Source of the DNA: Enteractinococcus sp.
Lineage (GTDB): Bacteria; Actinomycetota; Actinomycetes; Actinomycetales; Micrococcaceae
Assembly: GCA_029267455.1 (NCBI GenBank)
Contig: JAJUIX010000030.1
Coordinates: forward strand, 1 to 9,795
Direction of reading: 5' to 3'
DNA: 9,795 bases
The notes beneath the pieces are model-generated. The model was not told the DNA's origin. It did no database searches and was given only the letters and a program-made list of their open reading frames with translations. Positions within the stretch are counted from its first letter, which is position 1, and the number at the start of each line of letters is the position of its first letter. A program made the position numbers and the translations under genes. Positions 1 through 5,950 of this stretch are shown here, piece after piece.

Positions 1-450
1 GGCATCCGGGAATTCTTCGCGTGCTAATGTAGCGAACTGACGGGCATGCTCATTCCAATCAACCTCGACATGCTCGACCGCAAATTCGGCTGAGGTCTGG
101 CTGAAGCCGTACTCATATTCGGGATCAGTCAGCAGCACCCCTAGGAGATGTTCCGAAACGATATAACTATCGGCCTCGGCTTGCGCAGCAGCTAATGCTT
201 CGTGTTCTTCGGGTTGAGCATCCGGAAATTCTTGGCGTGCTTGCTCCAGATATGCCGTTGCATCGGGCTGAGTTGAATTTCCTGGATCTTCTGCCGACGG
301 GGTGTCCTGCGTCGGTGCAGTATTCGTTTCATCTGAAGACCACAGTATCCCGAAAATGGCCGCACCGATGGCCAGCAGCAAGATGATAATTGGCCCGATG
401 AACTGTGGCCATTTTGCTGGCGGCTTGTGCTGATCGTGCTGGGTGGGCAA
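1..450 (-). CDS. Membrane-anchored Ltp-repeat protein (partial, C-terminus outside window)
   Basis: I read this gene directly from the minus strand; it is open from 450 to the window edge (150 codons, no stop). The TTG start at 450 follows GAAAGG by 9 nt, and the frame is closed upstream by the stop of the GroES-like gene. Residues 1-14 are polar, followed by one hydrophobic segment (about 17-37) and an acidic Ser/Thr/Pro linker. Then comes a domain with the pattern FAVEHVEVDWNEHA, which matches the Ltp family (PF07553, host cell surface-exposed lipoprotein; the phage TP-J34 member blocks superinfection). A second copy begins at the left edge, exactly 72 residues after the first (AREEFPDA against ARQEFPDA). 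There is no cysteine after the hydrophobic segment, so this copy is predicted to be TM-anchored and not a lipoprotein. Chromosomal actinobacterial members have no firm function. Family assignment is fairly sure; the role is unknown. Confidence 0.72.
   Translation of the reverse strand, partial: MPTQHDQHKPPAKWPQFIGPIIILLLAIGAAIFGILWSSDETNTAPTQDTPSAEDPGNSTQPDATAYLEQARQEFPDAQPEEHEALAAAQAEADSYIVSEHLLGVLLTDPEYEYGFSQTSAEFAVEHVEVDWNEHARQFATLAREEFPDA
2..242. repeat. Direct repeat ends marking a 216-bp (72-codon) tandem domain duplication
   Basis: Positions 2-26 and 218-242 match at about 22 of 25 bases (gcatccggRaattcttSgcgtgct). The offset is exactly 216 bp, that is 72 codons. They encode AREEFPDA and ARQEFPDA at the start of successive Ltp-type units on the minus strand. 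This is a within-gene domain duplication, not a mobile element; further copies may lie to the left of the window. Confidence 0.75.
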
Positions 451-483
451 GAGACTAGGCCTTTCGAATTCGACTGCTGCGCG

Positions 484-825
484 TTAGAGGTACATGCCCT
501 GTGATTGTTGGCTACCGTCTGGGGCTGCCACGGCGTGGAGATCTCGTTCGCGCACCAAGACATATGTAGTGGCATCGATTTCTACTTCGTGGCGGTCTTC
601 TGGGTCGTATAAAATGGTGTCGCCCAGTTTGACCTGGCGTACGGACGGACCCACAGCGACAACCTTAGCCCAGGCCAAGCGTTTGCCCATCGCAGCGGTC
701 GCAGGGATCACGATCCCGGATGAAGATCGTCGTTCGGTCTGTCCCTTGTCAGGTTCCACCAGAATGCGATCGTGGAGCATACGAACGGGTAGCTGAGTTT
801 GTGGAGTTGAATCTTGAGTAGTCAC
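484..825 (-). CDS. GroES-like (Cpn10 family) co-chaperonin, stand-alone
   Basis: This 113-aa protein has a Cpn10 domain at about residues 15-101. Visible features are the N-terminal strand LHDRILVEP (17-25), the mobile loop region 30-50 with SGIVIP (the hydrophobic triplet that docks GroES on GroEL), VVAVGPS (55-61), GDTILY (68-73) and the closing strand YVLVRERDLHAV. It is longer than the usual ~97 aa because of a 15-residue polar N-terminus and a Gln/Ser-rich tail. No groEL is adjacent, and the roof region around 74-83 differs from typical GroES, so it may be the divergent second GroES of actinobacteria and not the main co-chaperonin. The start is GTG at 825. No proper Shine-Dalgarno is present; a -10-like TAAGCT ends 6 nt upstream, suggesting a leaderless mRNA. 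An internal ATG at 780 is the alternative start. The Ltp-type gene follows 33 nt downstream and is probably co-transcribed. Confidence 0.85.
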   Translation of the reverse strand: MTTQDSTPQTQLPVRMLHDRILVEPDKGQTERRSSSGIVIPATAAMGKRLAWAKVVAVGPSVRQVKLGDTILYDPEDRHEVEIDATTYVLVRERDLHAVAAPDGSQQSQGMYL

Positions 826-837
826 GCCACCAGCTTA
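826..837 (-). promoter_or_regulatory. Predicted leaderless promoter (-10 TAAGCT) of the GroES-like gene
   Basis: On the minus strand TAAGCT (832-837) fits the actinobacterial -10 pattern TANNNT. It is followed by 6 nt (GGTGGC) and then the GTG start at 825, so transcription would begin at or next to the start codon. GGTGG lies only 1 nt from GTG, too close to act as a Shine-Dalgarno. No convincing -35 is seen. This is inferred from spacing only. Confidence 0.45.
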
Positions 838-928
838 CGAGGTTCTGCAGATTGACATGTAGCCCGACGCAATATGAACTCTTGGCAAAATAACGACCTC
901 TCAGCGTGCAATGCACAGGTTGTGGTAT

Positions 929-943
929 TAGGCTAGAGATCGA
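929..943 (+). promoter_or_regulatory. Predicted -10 (TAGGCT) of the YccA-family gene
   Basis: TAGGCT at 929-934 in the context GTATTAGGCTA recurs almost unchanged upstream of the DUF4307 gene (minus strand, 6450-6455). It would place a transcription start near 941-943 and give a leader of about 57-59 nt before the ATG at 1000. A TTGACA at 852-857 lies further up, but no TANNNT follows it at normal spacing. The remainder of the 826-999 gap holds nothing else I can support. Confidence 0.4.
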
Positions 944-988
944 TGCGATACACCCATTCGAATGTTGTTAGTCGGTGGGTATGCTATG

Positions 989-994
989 AAAGGA
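989..994 (+). promoter_or_regulatory. Ribosome binding site fixing the YccA-family start
   Basis: AAAGGA sits 5 nt before the ATG at 1000. This favours 1000 over the upstream in-frame ATG at 943, which has no Shine-Dalgarno. Confidence 0.7.
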
Positions 995-999
995 TTGGA

Positions 1000-1884
1000 A
1001 TGCCCAACCCCGTATTTCGTTCAAAGGCTTTTCAAGCTCCGCTAGAACGCGCGAAGCAAGAACAGCACGCTGGTTACCAGCAGGCACCAGGTCAGCAGCC
1101 ATATGGCTCAGCTGGCTATCCTGGCGCCGACTATCAGGCTCAGCCTGGTCCGTCCAACATCAGCCCAGATCAGCTGGCAAACATGTACCAGCGGCCATCG
1201 GCCACCCCGGCTGATACCGGTCGTATGACCTACGCTTCGGTCGTCAACCGCACCAGCCTGGTGTTCTTGATGATCGTGGCCGGTGCCGTGTTCGGCTGGA
1301 CTTTTGCCAACCCGGTACACAATATTGGCCTGTACTTCCTTGCTGCACTCGTTGGGTTGGTCACCGGCCTGATCAACGCGTTCAAACGTGAACCTTCGCC
1401 GGTCCTGATCTCGGTCTACTCGGTCGCCCAGGGTGTCTTCCTTGGTGGCCTGTCGGCCATGTTCGAACTGCGTTGGCCAGGTATTGTCTTCCAGGCGGTA
1501 TTGGCCACCCTGTCGGTCTTCGCCGTCGTGCTTGCGCTATACCGCTCCGGTAAGGTCCGGGCTACACCAAAGATGACCCGCATCGTACTCGTTGCGATGG
1601 TTGGTTACCTGGTATTCAGCCTGGTCAACTTCGTGTTGATGATCACCGGTGTCGTCGATGGCGCCTTCGGTCTGCGTTCCGGCTGGCTGGGGATTGCCAT
1701 CGGTGTGATCGCTGTCCTGCTGGCCTCCTACTCACTGGTCATGGACTTCACCTCGATCGAAGAAGGCGTCCGTGCAGGCGCGCCAGAACGCTATTCCTGG
1801 ACGGCAGCCTTTGGTCTTGCGACCACCCTGGTCTGGATGTACGTCGAAATCCTGCGCATCCTGGCTATCTTCAACCAGGACTAA
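1000..1884 (+). CDS. Bax inhibitor-1/YccA family membrane protein
   Basis: This is a 294-aa integral membrane protein. Residues 1-10 (MPNPVFRSKA) match the conserved N-terminal start of actinobacterial Bax1-I proteins, which supports the ATG at 1000. Residues 12-75 are a Gln/Pro/Gly/Tyr-rich disordered cytoplasmic tail. They are followed by seven hydrophobic segments at about 86-105, 108-128, 133-156, 162-181, 193-217, 226-249 and 264-291. The acidic stretch MDFTSIEEGV (248-257) between the last two resembles the conserved Asp/Glu region that, in B. subtilis YetJ, takes part in a pH-sensitive calcium leak. Bacterial members are linked to ion leak and to interaction with FtsH (E. coli YccA), but the substrate here is unknown. 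The gene is probably monocistronic: its own -10 lies upstream and a strong hairpin follows the stop by 28 nt. Starting at 943 would add 19 residues with no family support. Confidence 0.88.
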   Translation: MPNPVFRSKAFQAPLERAKQEQHAGYQQAPGQQPYGSAGYPGADYQAQPGPSNISPDQLANMYQRPSATPADTGRMTYASVVNRTSLVFLMIVAGAVFGWTFANPVHNIGLYFLAALVGLVTGLINAFKREPSPVLISVYSVAQGVFLGGLSAMFELRWPGIVFQAVLATLSVFAVVLALYRSGKVRATPKMTRIVLVAMVGYLVFSLVNFVLMITGVVDGAFGLRSGWLGIAIGVIAVLLASYSLVMDFTSIEEGVRAGAPERYSWTAAFGLATTLVWMYVEILRILAIFNQD

Positions 1885-1912
1885 TCACGCAGTAGAAGCC
1901 CTAATTTTCTAT

Positions 1913-1951
1913 AATGATGGCCGGACCAAATGGTCCGGCCATCATTGTATT
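1913..1951 (+). terminator. Strong hairpin terminator after the YccA-family gene
   Basis: AATGATGGCCGGACC (1913-1927) pairs perfectly with GGTCCGGCCATCATT (1932-1946), a 15-bp stem with a 4-nt loop (AAAT). On the plus strand only a broken T-run follows (ATTGTATTCT). It lies 28 nt after the YccA-family stop and 76 nt before the permease start. Confidence 0.82.
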
Positions 1952-2011
1952 CTGAAGGAATATAACGCTTGAGACGAACGCGACGGACTACGCTAGACAG
2001 CAGCGATTGTG

Positions 2012-2017
2012 AAGGAG
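2012..2017 (+). promoter_or_regulatory. Ribosome binding site fixing the permease GTG start
   Basis: AAGGAG lies 5 nt before the GTG at 2023. An ATG at 2021 is out of frame and meets an immediate stop (ATGTGA). The in-frame TTG at 1969 has no such site. Confidence 0.75.
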
Positions 2018-2022
2018 ACTAT

Positions 2023-3231
2023 GTGACGACACCATCAACGTCGTCGGCGGGGAACGAGCACCCCGACGGTACAGAACATCAGGGCTCCGTCGCGTCGCGC
2101 GTACAAGAAAAACTTGCGTCAGATATCCCGTACGGGATCGTGGTTGCCGCAGCGTGGTCATGGCGTGTGCTGTTGATTATTACGATGTCGGCCGTAGCGG
2201 TTTGGTTGCTATCACATGTCTCCCTGCTGGTCATTCCGTTGCTCATCGCAGCACTGCTTGCGACCTTGCTGCAACCGGCCCACCGTTTGCTCCTGAAGCT
2301 CAAATTTCCACCGGTGTTGTCTTCGTTGACGCTGACCGTCATCCTCGTGCTGGTCGTCGCAGCACTTCTCACATTGGCCGGCCAGCAGCTGGCCGTGGGG
2401 TTCGCCACGATGCAGGCTTCCGTTTCGAGAGGTATCCGCGACTTCATTGCGCTGGTGGAATCGTGGGGACTGTCATTTGAACAGCTGGATTACCAAGCGC
2501 TCCTAGACGATGCCGTGTCAGCCCTTCAGGCGAATTCCGGAGCAATCCTTTCAGGAGCCCTGGGTTTTGGTTCCACCGCGACCAACATTGGTGCCGGGAT
2601 CGTATTAGCGCTGTTTGCGCTGATCTTCTTCCTTAAAGACGGACCGAAGATCTGGAACTTCTTACTGAACTTCGTGCCGAAAAAACACCGCCGAGCCATC
2701 GACGGGGCAGGCTACGCCGGCTGGGGCGCACTCGGCTCATACGTGCGAGTCCAGATCTTTGTGGCCTTCGTTGATGCGGTCGGCATCGGTGTGGGCGCTT
2801 GGCTCCTCGGGGTGCCATTAGCCATGCCCCTGGGCGTCCTGGTCTTCCTCGGCTCGTTCGTCCCCATTGTCGGAGCGGTGTTGACCGGAGCGGTTGCCGT
2901 CCTCCTTGCCCTGGTAGCGAATGGCTGGGTCAACGCATTGCTCATGCTCGGCGTGGTGCTGCTGGTGCAACAGCTCGAATCCAACGTCTTGCAACCCTTC
3001 GTGATGGGCGCGGCCGTCAATCTCCACCCGTTAGCGGTCTTTCTCGCCGTATCAGCAGGGGTGGCAACCTTGGGGCTGGTTGGTGCGGTCTTTGCCGTGC
3101 CGGTGATGGCGTTCATCAATGACTTCGTCAAGTACTTGTCACGAAAACCCTGGTTAGATGACCCTGACCCTGAGCCAGCGCACTACCCGCCCGACCTCGA
3201 CCCCGACTCAGTACCAGAACAGCCAGCTTAG
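2023..3231 (+). CDS. AI-2E family transporter (PerM/YdiK-like permease)
   Basis: This 402-aa protein of the AI-2E exporter family (PF01594) starts at GTG 2023. A polar N-terminus (1-38) precedes paired hydrophobic segments at about 48-67 and 68-86, then 99-122. A long soluble stretch (125-185) is typical of the family. More membrane segments follow at about 187-206, 243-265, 267-285, 286-300, 303-318 and 337-366. Family hallmarks are FFLKDG (202-207), GSFVPIVGAV (277-286) and QQLESNVLQPFVMG (316-329), followed by LHPLAVFLAV (334-343). The last 25 residues are an Asp/Pro-rich tail. Some relatives export autoinducer-2, and others act in Na+(Li+)/H+ antiport or in envelope transport, so the substrate cannot be read from sequence. 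ilvA begins 37 nt downstream, so the two are probably co-transcribed, though the functions have no obvious link. Confidence 0.9.
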   Translation: MTTPSTSSAGNEHPDGTEHQGSVASRVQEKLASDIPYGIVVAAAWSWRVLLIITMSAVAVWLLSHVSLLVIPLLIAALLATLLQPAHRLLLKLKFPPVLSSLTLTVILVLVVAALLTLAGQQLAVGFATMQASVSRGIRDFIALVESWGLSFEQLDYQALLDDAVSALQANSGAILSGALGFGSTATNIGAGIVLALFALIFFLKDGPKIWNFLLNFVPKKHRRAIDGAGYAGWGALGSYVRVQIFVAFVDAVGIGVGAWLLGVPLAMPLGVLVFLGSFVPIVGAVLTGAVAVLLALVANGWVNALLMLGVVLLVQQLESNVLQPFVMGAAVNLHPLAVFLAVSAGVATLGLVGAVFAVPVMAFINDFVKYLSRKPWLDDPDPEPAHYPPDLDPDSVPEQPA

Positions 3232-3256
3232 AGACCATCCACCATCCACATTGTGC

Positions 3257-3261
3257 AGGAG
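3257..3261 (+). promoter_or_regulatory. Ribosome binding site fixing the ilvA TTG start
   Basis: AGGAG lies 7 nt before the TTG at 3269. The open frame extends upstream to 3158 inside the permease gene, but only the TTG at 3269 has a well-placed site. Confidence 0.72.
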
Positions 3262-3268
3262 TACACCG

Positions 3269-4525
3269 TTGCAAACCATCGAAACCGGTTCCCCAGTCGT
3301 CCGATACGAAGATATCGAAACAGCCCGCGAGACCCTCAAGAGTGTCATTTCTGAGACCTCGATGGATCACTCGCGTGCGCTGGGACGAATTACCGGTTCC
3401 ACGGTGCACCTGAAATGTGAAAACCTCCAGCGGGCCGGTTCTTTCAAGGTCCGTGGGGCATACGTTCACATGGCTTCCCTGACTGAGGAACAGCGCGCCA
3501 AAGGCGTCGTGGCGGCATCCGCTGGCAACCACGCCCAGGGGGTGGCATTAGCTGCATCGAAGCTTGGCATCGAAGCGCGCATCTACATGCCGCTCGGTGC
3601 AGCCCTACCGAAAGTACAAGCCACTCGAGATCACGGTGCGACGGTCGTGCTGGCTGGTAATAACGTGGATGAATCCCTGGATTTAGCCGCCCGGTACGCT
3701 GAAGAAACCGGCGCGACGTTTATCCACCCGTTTGACCACCCCAAGATTGTCGCAGGCCAAGGAACCGTGGGGTTGGAAATCCTTGAACAACAACCCGATG
3801 TAGATACCGTGGTGTTGAGCATCGGTGGGGGAGGGCTCCTGGCTGGTACTGCCATCGCGTTGAAGGAACACGCTCGCCGACAGGGCCGACACATCAACGT
3901 GGTCGGGGTGCAAGCTGAAAAAGCCGCCGCCTATCCACCATCGTTGGTAGCGGGCAAACCGGTCTCGCTGGATAATGTCGCGACCATCGCCGATGGGATT
4001 GCGGTCGGACGGCCCGGGGATGTGCCTTTTGCCGTCATCAATGAACTCTGCGATGAGGTCGTCACCGTCACCGATGACGAGATCGCAGCAGCCATCGTCT
4101 TCTTACTCGAACGATCAAAGATGGTCGTGGAGCCTGCTGGTGCGGCACCGGTCGCCGCGTTGATGACCGGCAAACTGCAGGAAGTTGGTATCGAATCGGA
4201 ATCCACCGTCGCAGTGCTATCCGGCGGAAACATCGACCCGATGCTGATGTTGAAAGTCATCCAGGTTGGTCTCGCCTCGGCAGGGCGTTTCCTCACCGTC
4301 AAGATCGCGCTGCGGGATCGGCCCGGTGAGCTGCAGACCATCTCCCGCATCATTGCAGAAAACGACGCGAATGTGACCCGCGTGGATCACTCACGTGTTG
4401 GAGCAGGCCTGACAATGGGCGGCGTCCACATCACCATCGACATGGAAACCCGCGGCCGAGACCATTCCGAACAGGTCCTAGAGAGCCTGCGCGAAGCCGG
4501 ATACGAAGCGATGGTGCAGCACTAA
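3269..4525 (+). CDS. ilvA: Threonine ammonia-lyase (threonine dehydratase), ACT-domain form
   Basis: This enzyme deaminates L-threonine to 2-oxobutanoate, the first committed step to isoleucine, using pyridoxal phosphate in the cytoplasm. From the TTG start it has 418 residues. The PLP lysine is K60 in AGSFKVRGAY. Substrate/PLP contacts are SAGNHAQG (84-91), the phosphate-binding loop GGGGL (186-190) and SGGN (318-321). A single C-terminal ACT domain (about 341-416, with DRPGELQTISRIIAE) places it in the one-ACT class (ilvA_1Cterm) and not with E. coli IlvA, which has a doubled regulatory region. Allosteric control by isoleucine or valine is likely but not provable here. No other branched-chain genes are nearby. 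The stop overlaps by 4 bp with that of the convergent gene. An upstream start inside the permease reading would add 37 low-complexity residues and is unlikely. Confidence 0.95.
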   Translation: MQTIETGSPVVRYEDIETARETLKSVISETSMDHSRALGRITGSTVHLKCENLQRAGSFKVRGAYVHMASLTEEQRAKGVVAASAGNHAQGVALAASKLGIEARIYMPLGAALPKVQATRDHGATVVLAGNNVDESLDLAARYAEETGATFIHPFDHPKIVAGQGTVGLEILEQQPDVDTVVLSIGGGGLLAGTAIALKEHARRQGRHINVVGVQAEKAAAYPPSLVAGKPVSLDNVATIADGIAVGRPGDVPFAVINELCDEVVTVTDDEIAAAIVFLLERSKMVVEPAGAAPVAALMTGKLQEVGIESESTVAVLSGGNIDPMLMLKVIQVGLASAGRFLTVKIALRDRPGELQTISRIIAENDANVTRVDHSRVGAGLTMGGVHITIDMETRGRDHSEQVLESLREAGYEAMVQH

Positions 4526-5187
4526 ACTGGCGATGGTGCAGACAGCGTCGCCATCTTGGATTTTTCCATCAGCCCCGTCATCGACGAAGTGGACCTCACC
4601 AGCTGCTCGACCACCGGATGGCCTGAAGGATTCCGGTGAACATGCTCGCTGAATTGACTCATCGACCAATCTGGTTGCTGAGAACCCAAGAGCAGCTTGC
4701 TTGCGTTAATGGCCTCGATGACTTCCAACAAAATGCGGTCTTGTTGTTCTACACTGCGCTGGCCACGCAGGGCTAAGCCAAGGTCATCTTGGAGAGTAGC
4801 CAAAGCATCGGTTGCCACCAACCGGTAGTCTTTAGAACTCCCCGTCAAAATACCCTGACGCGCGAATTCTTCCAAGAGACCCTTGAGCGGATCAAGTTTC
4901 TTGTTGCCAAGGGCAGCAGAAACGCGTTTATTGTGGAATTTATCGATGTTCTTGAAGACATCATTGAGCCCGACGGCGGCGGGGGTATGGTGTTTATCAA
5001 CCCGGATGAGCGGATTGGATAAATCCCAGGACTTGGTCGCATCGGCGGGCGCAAAAGAAACGGTCGAGGTGCGTTCAAACTCGATCAGCGTCAGTGCCGT
5101 CCGGGCGGCGACAAAGAGCGAGTCAACCTCGGTTATCCGTGAACGGTGCGGGACGGTTAGCAGCAGAAATTTTTCGATGTTCAACAC
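4522..5187 (-). CDS. GPP34/GOLPH3-like domain protein (tentative)
   Basis: This 221-aa soluble protein has no signal peptide and no TM segment. The architecture resembles the actinobacterial GPP34 family (PF05719, relatives of the PI4P-binding Golgi protein GOLPH3). It has an N-terminal EKFLLLTV strand, an Ala/Leu-rich helix at 23-37 (DSLFVAARTALTLIE), a conserved NPLIRVD-like stretch (58-64), PLKGLLEEFARQGIL (100-114) resembling the 'L...L..RGIL' turn of the family, and a late helix pair at 130-170 with LLEVIEAINASKLLLG. The match is by overall pattern only; no single motif is decisive, so treat the family name as a hypothesis. The start is GTG at 5187, with -10-like TAGCCT ending 6 nt upstream and no usable Shine-Dalgarno, so a leaderless mRNA is likely. 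It is separated from upstream greA by a hairpin and converges on ilvA. Confidence 0.5.
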   Translation of the reverse strand: MLNIEKFLLLTVPHRSRITEVDSLFVAARTALTLIEFERTSTVSFAPADATKSWDLSNPLIRVDKHHTPAAVGLNDVFKNIDKFHNKRVSAALGNKKLDPLKGLLEEFARQGILTGSSKDYRLVATDALATLQDDLGLALRGQRSVEQQDRILLEVIEAINASKLLLGSQQPDWSMSQFSEHVHRNPSGHPVVEQLVRSTSSMTGLMEKSKMATLSAPSPV

Positions 5188-5199
5188 ACCACCAGGCTA
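5188..5199 (-). promoter_or_regulatory. Predicted leaderless promoter (-10 TAGCCT) of the GPP34-like gene
   Basis: On the minus strand TAGCCT (5194-5199) is followed by GGTGGT and then the GTG start at 5187. The layout is nearly the same as before the GroES-like gene (TAAGCT, GGTGGC, GTG). It lies just after the greA-side hairpin, so the gene needs its own promoter. No clear -35 is seen. Confidence 0.45.
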
Positions 5200-5225
5200 A
5201 CACCAAAACCAGAGTTTTAACGGGG

Positions 5226-5260
5226 AAAGGTGGCCTCACATTAGAAGAGAGGCCACCTTT
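5226..5260 (-). terminator. Hairpin terminator downstream of greA
   Basis: AAAGGTGGCCTC (5226-5237) pairs perfectly with GAGGCCACCTTT (5249-5260), a 12-bp stem with an 11-nt loop. It lies 45 nt after the greA stop. Read on the minus strand the stem ends in TTT then CCCC, so the U-run is short; on the plus strand TTTT follows. It probably ends greA transcription before the GPP34-like gene. Confidence 0.72.
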
Positions 5261-5305
5261 TCAAGTCAAACGCTCTCAGCGCGCCGTCGTTGGAGCGCAT
5301 CGGTC

Positions 5306-5794
5306 CTAGGCGTTATAGGGCACCACGGAGAGCAATTCGACCTCGATATCTTTACCATTGGGAGCCTGATAGCTCACCGTTTCGCCGGCTTTGCGACCTT
5401 CGATGGCGGAGCCTAGTGGCGAGGCCATCGAGTACACTTCGATATCCGCTCCTTCGGCGATTTCGCGGGAGCCGAGTACGAATTTCATGTCGTTGCCGGC
5501 CAGTTTGCATTCGACAAGCATGCCAGGTTTCACGATGCCATCATCTTCGGCTTCTTCGCCCACTTCTGCGTTTTCGAGAAGCGCTTTGAGCTCCTGGATG
5601 CGTCCTTCGTTCTTGGCCTGCTCTTCACGTGCAGCGTGGTAGCCTGCGTTTTCTTTGAGGTCACCCTCTTCACGTGCCGCTTCAATACGGTCCACGATCT
5701 CTTGGCGATATGGGCCGGAAAGGTAGTCGAGTTCGTCTTTCAACCGGTCATATGCTGCTTGGGTCAACCAGGGGGTGCCATTCGTGTTGGCCAT
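5306..5794 (-). CDS. greA: Transcription elongation factor GreA
   Basis: GreA rescues backtracked RNA polymerase by entering the secondary channel and stimulating cleavage of the 3' end of the transcript. At 162 aa it is near the usual ~158-165. The N-terminal coiled-coil hairpin (about 8-80) carries GDLKENAGYHAAREEQ at 44-59, whose tip acidic residues D45 and E48 position the catalytic magnesium. The C-terminal FKBP-like domain runs from about 87 to 160 (VLGSREIAEG, SPLGSAIEGRKAGETV). The ATG at 5794 has a strong site, AAGGAGG (5800-5806), 5 nt upstream. The leader contains a terminator-like hairpin (5831-5861) and the proposed promoter a palindrome, so expression may be controlled by attenuation or by a repressor. 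It lies between the DUF4307 gene and a terminator, as in mycobacteria. Confidence 0.97.
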   Translation of the reverse strand: MANTNGTPWLTQAAYDRLKDELDYLSGPYRQEIVDRIEAAREEGDLKENAGYHAAREEQAKNEGRIQELKALLENAEVGEEAEDDGIVKPGMLVECKLAGNDMKFVLGSREIAEGADIEVYSMASPLGSAIEGRKAGETVSYQAPNGKDIEVELLSVVPYNA

Positions 5795-5824
5795 GCCGGC
5801 CTCCTTACTTTCTCATTCATCAAA

Positions 5825-5861
5825 CTAAAAGCCCCGCGGCACCATATATGTGCGACGGGGC
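5825..5861 (-). terminator. Hairpin plus T-run in the DUF4307-greA gap (terminator or greA attenuator)
   Basis: Read on the minus strand, GCCCCG (5856-5861) pairs with CGGGGC (5831-5836). After a 2x2 internal loop a second stem GCAC/GTGC closes a 7-nt AU-rich loop. TTTTAGTTTG follows directly (5830-5821). It is 90 nt beyond the DUF4307 stop and 31 nt upstream of the greA start. It could terminate the DUF4307 transcript or act inside the greA leader. Confidence 0.7.
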
Positions 5862-5887
5862 GACAGTTCTGGAATATACCGGACTTT

Positions 5888-5918
5888 ATCATAGCATCGA
5901 GCCGGCTCGAGACGACAA
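5888..5918 (-). promoter_or_regulatory. Predicted greA promoter with a 14-bp palindrome in the spacer
   Basis: On the minus strand TTGTCG (5913-5918) and TATGAT (5888-5893) form a -35/-10 pair with a 19-nt spacer, slightly long. The spacer holds the perfect palindrome TCGAGCCGGCTCGA (5897-5910), a candidate operator. Transcription would start near 5881, about 87 nt before the greA ATG and just upstream of the leader hairpin. Confidence 0.45.
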
Positions 5919-5950
5919 GTCCCGCTGCGCGCTAAACCAAGCTGCTGAGA

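Noticed and set aside
192..575. Minus-strand open frame of 127 codons
   Set aside because: It overlaps the Ltp-type and GroES-like genes in another frame, has low-complexity composition and no family features; a shadow frame.
852..878. TTGACA followed by TATGAA as a sigma-70 promoter for the YccA-family gene
   Set aside because: The spacer is only 15 nt and the -10 lacks the final T; TAGGCT at 929-934 is closer and recurs elsewhere in the window.
3158..3268. ilvA starting at 3158 inside the permease gene
   Set aside because: The 37 extra residues are Thr/Pro/Gln-rich and unlike the family; AGGAG before TTG 3269 gives the better start.
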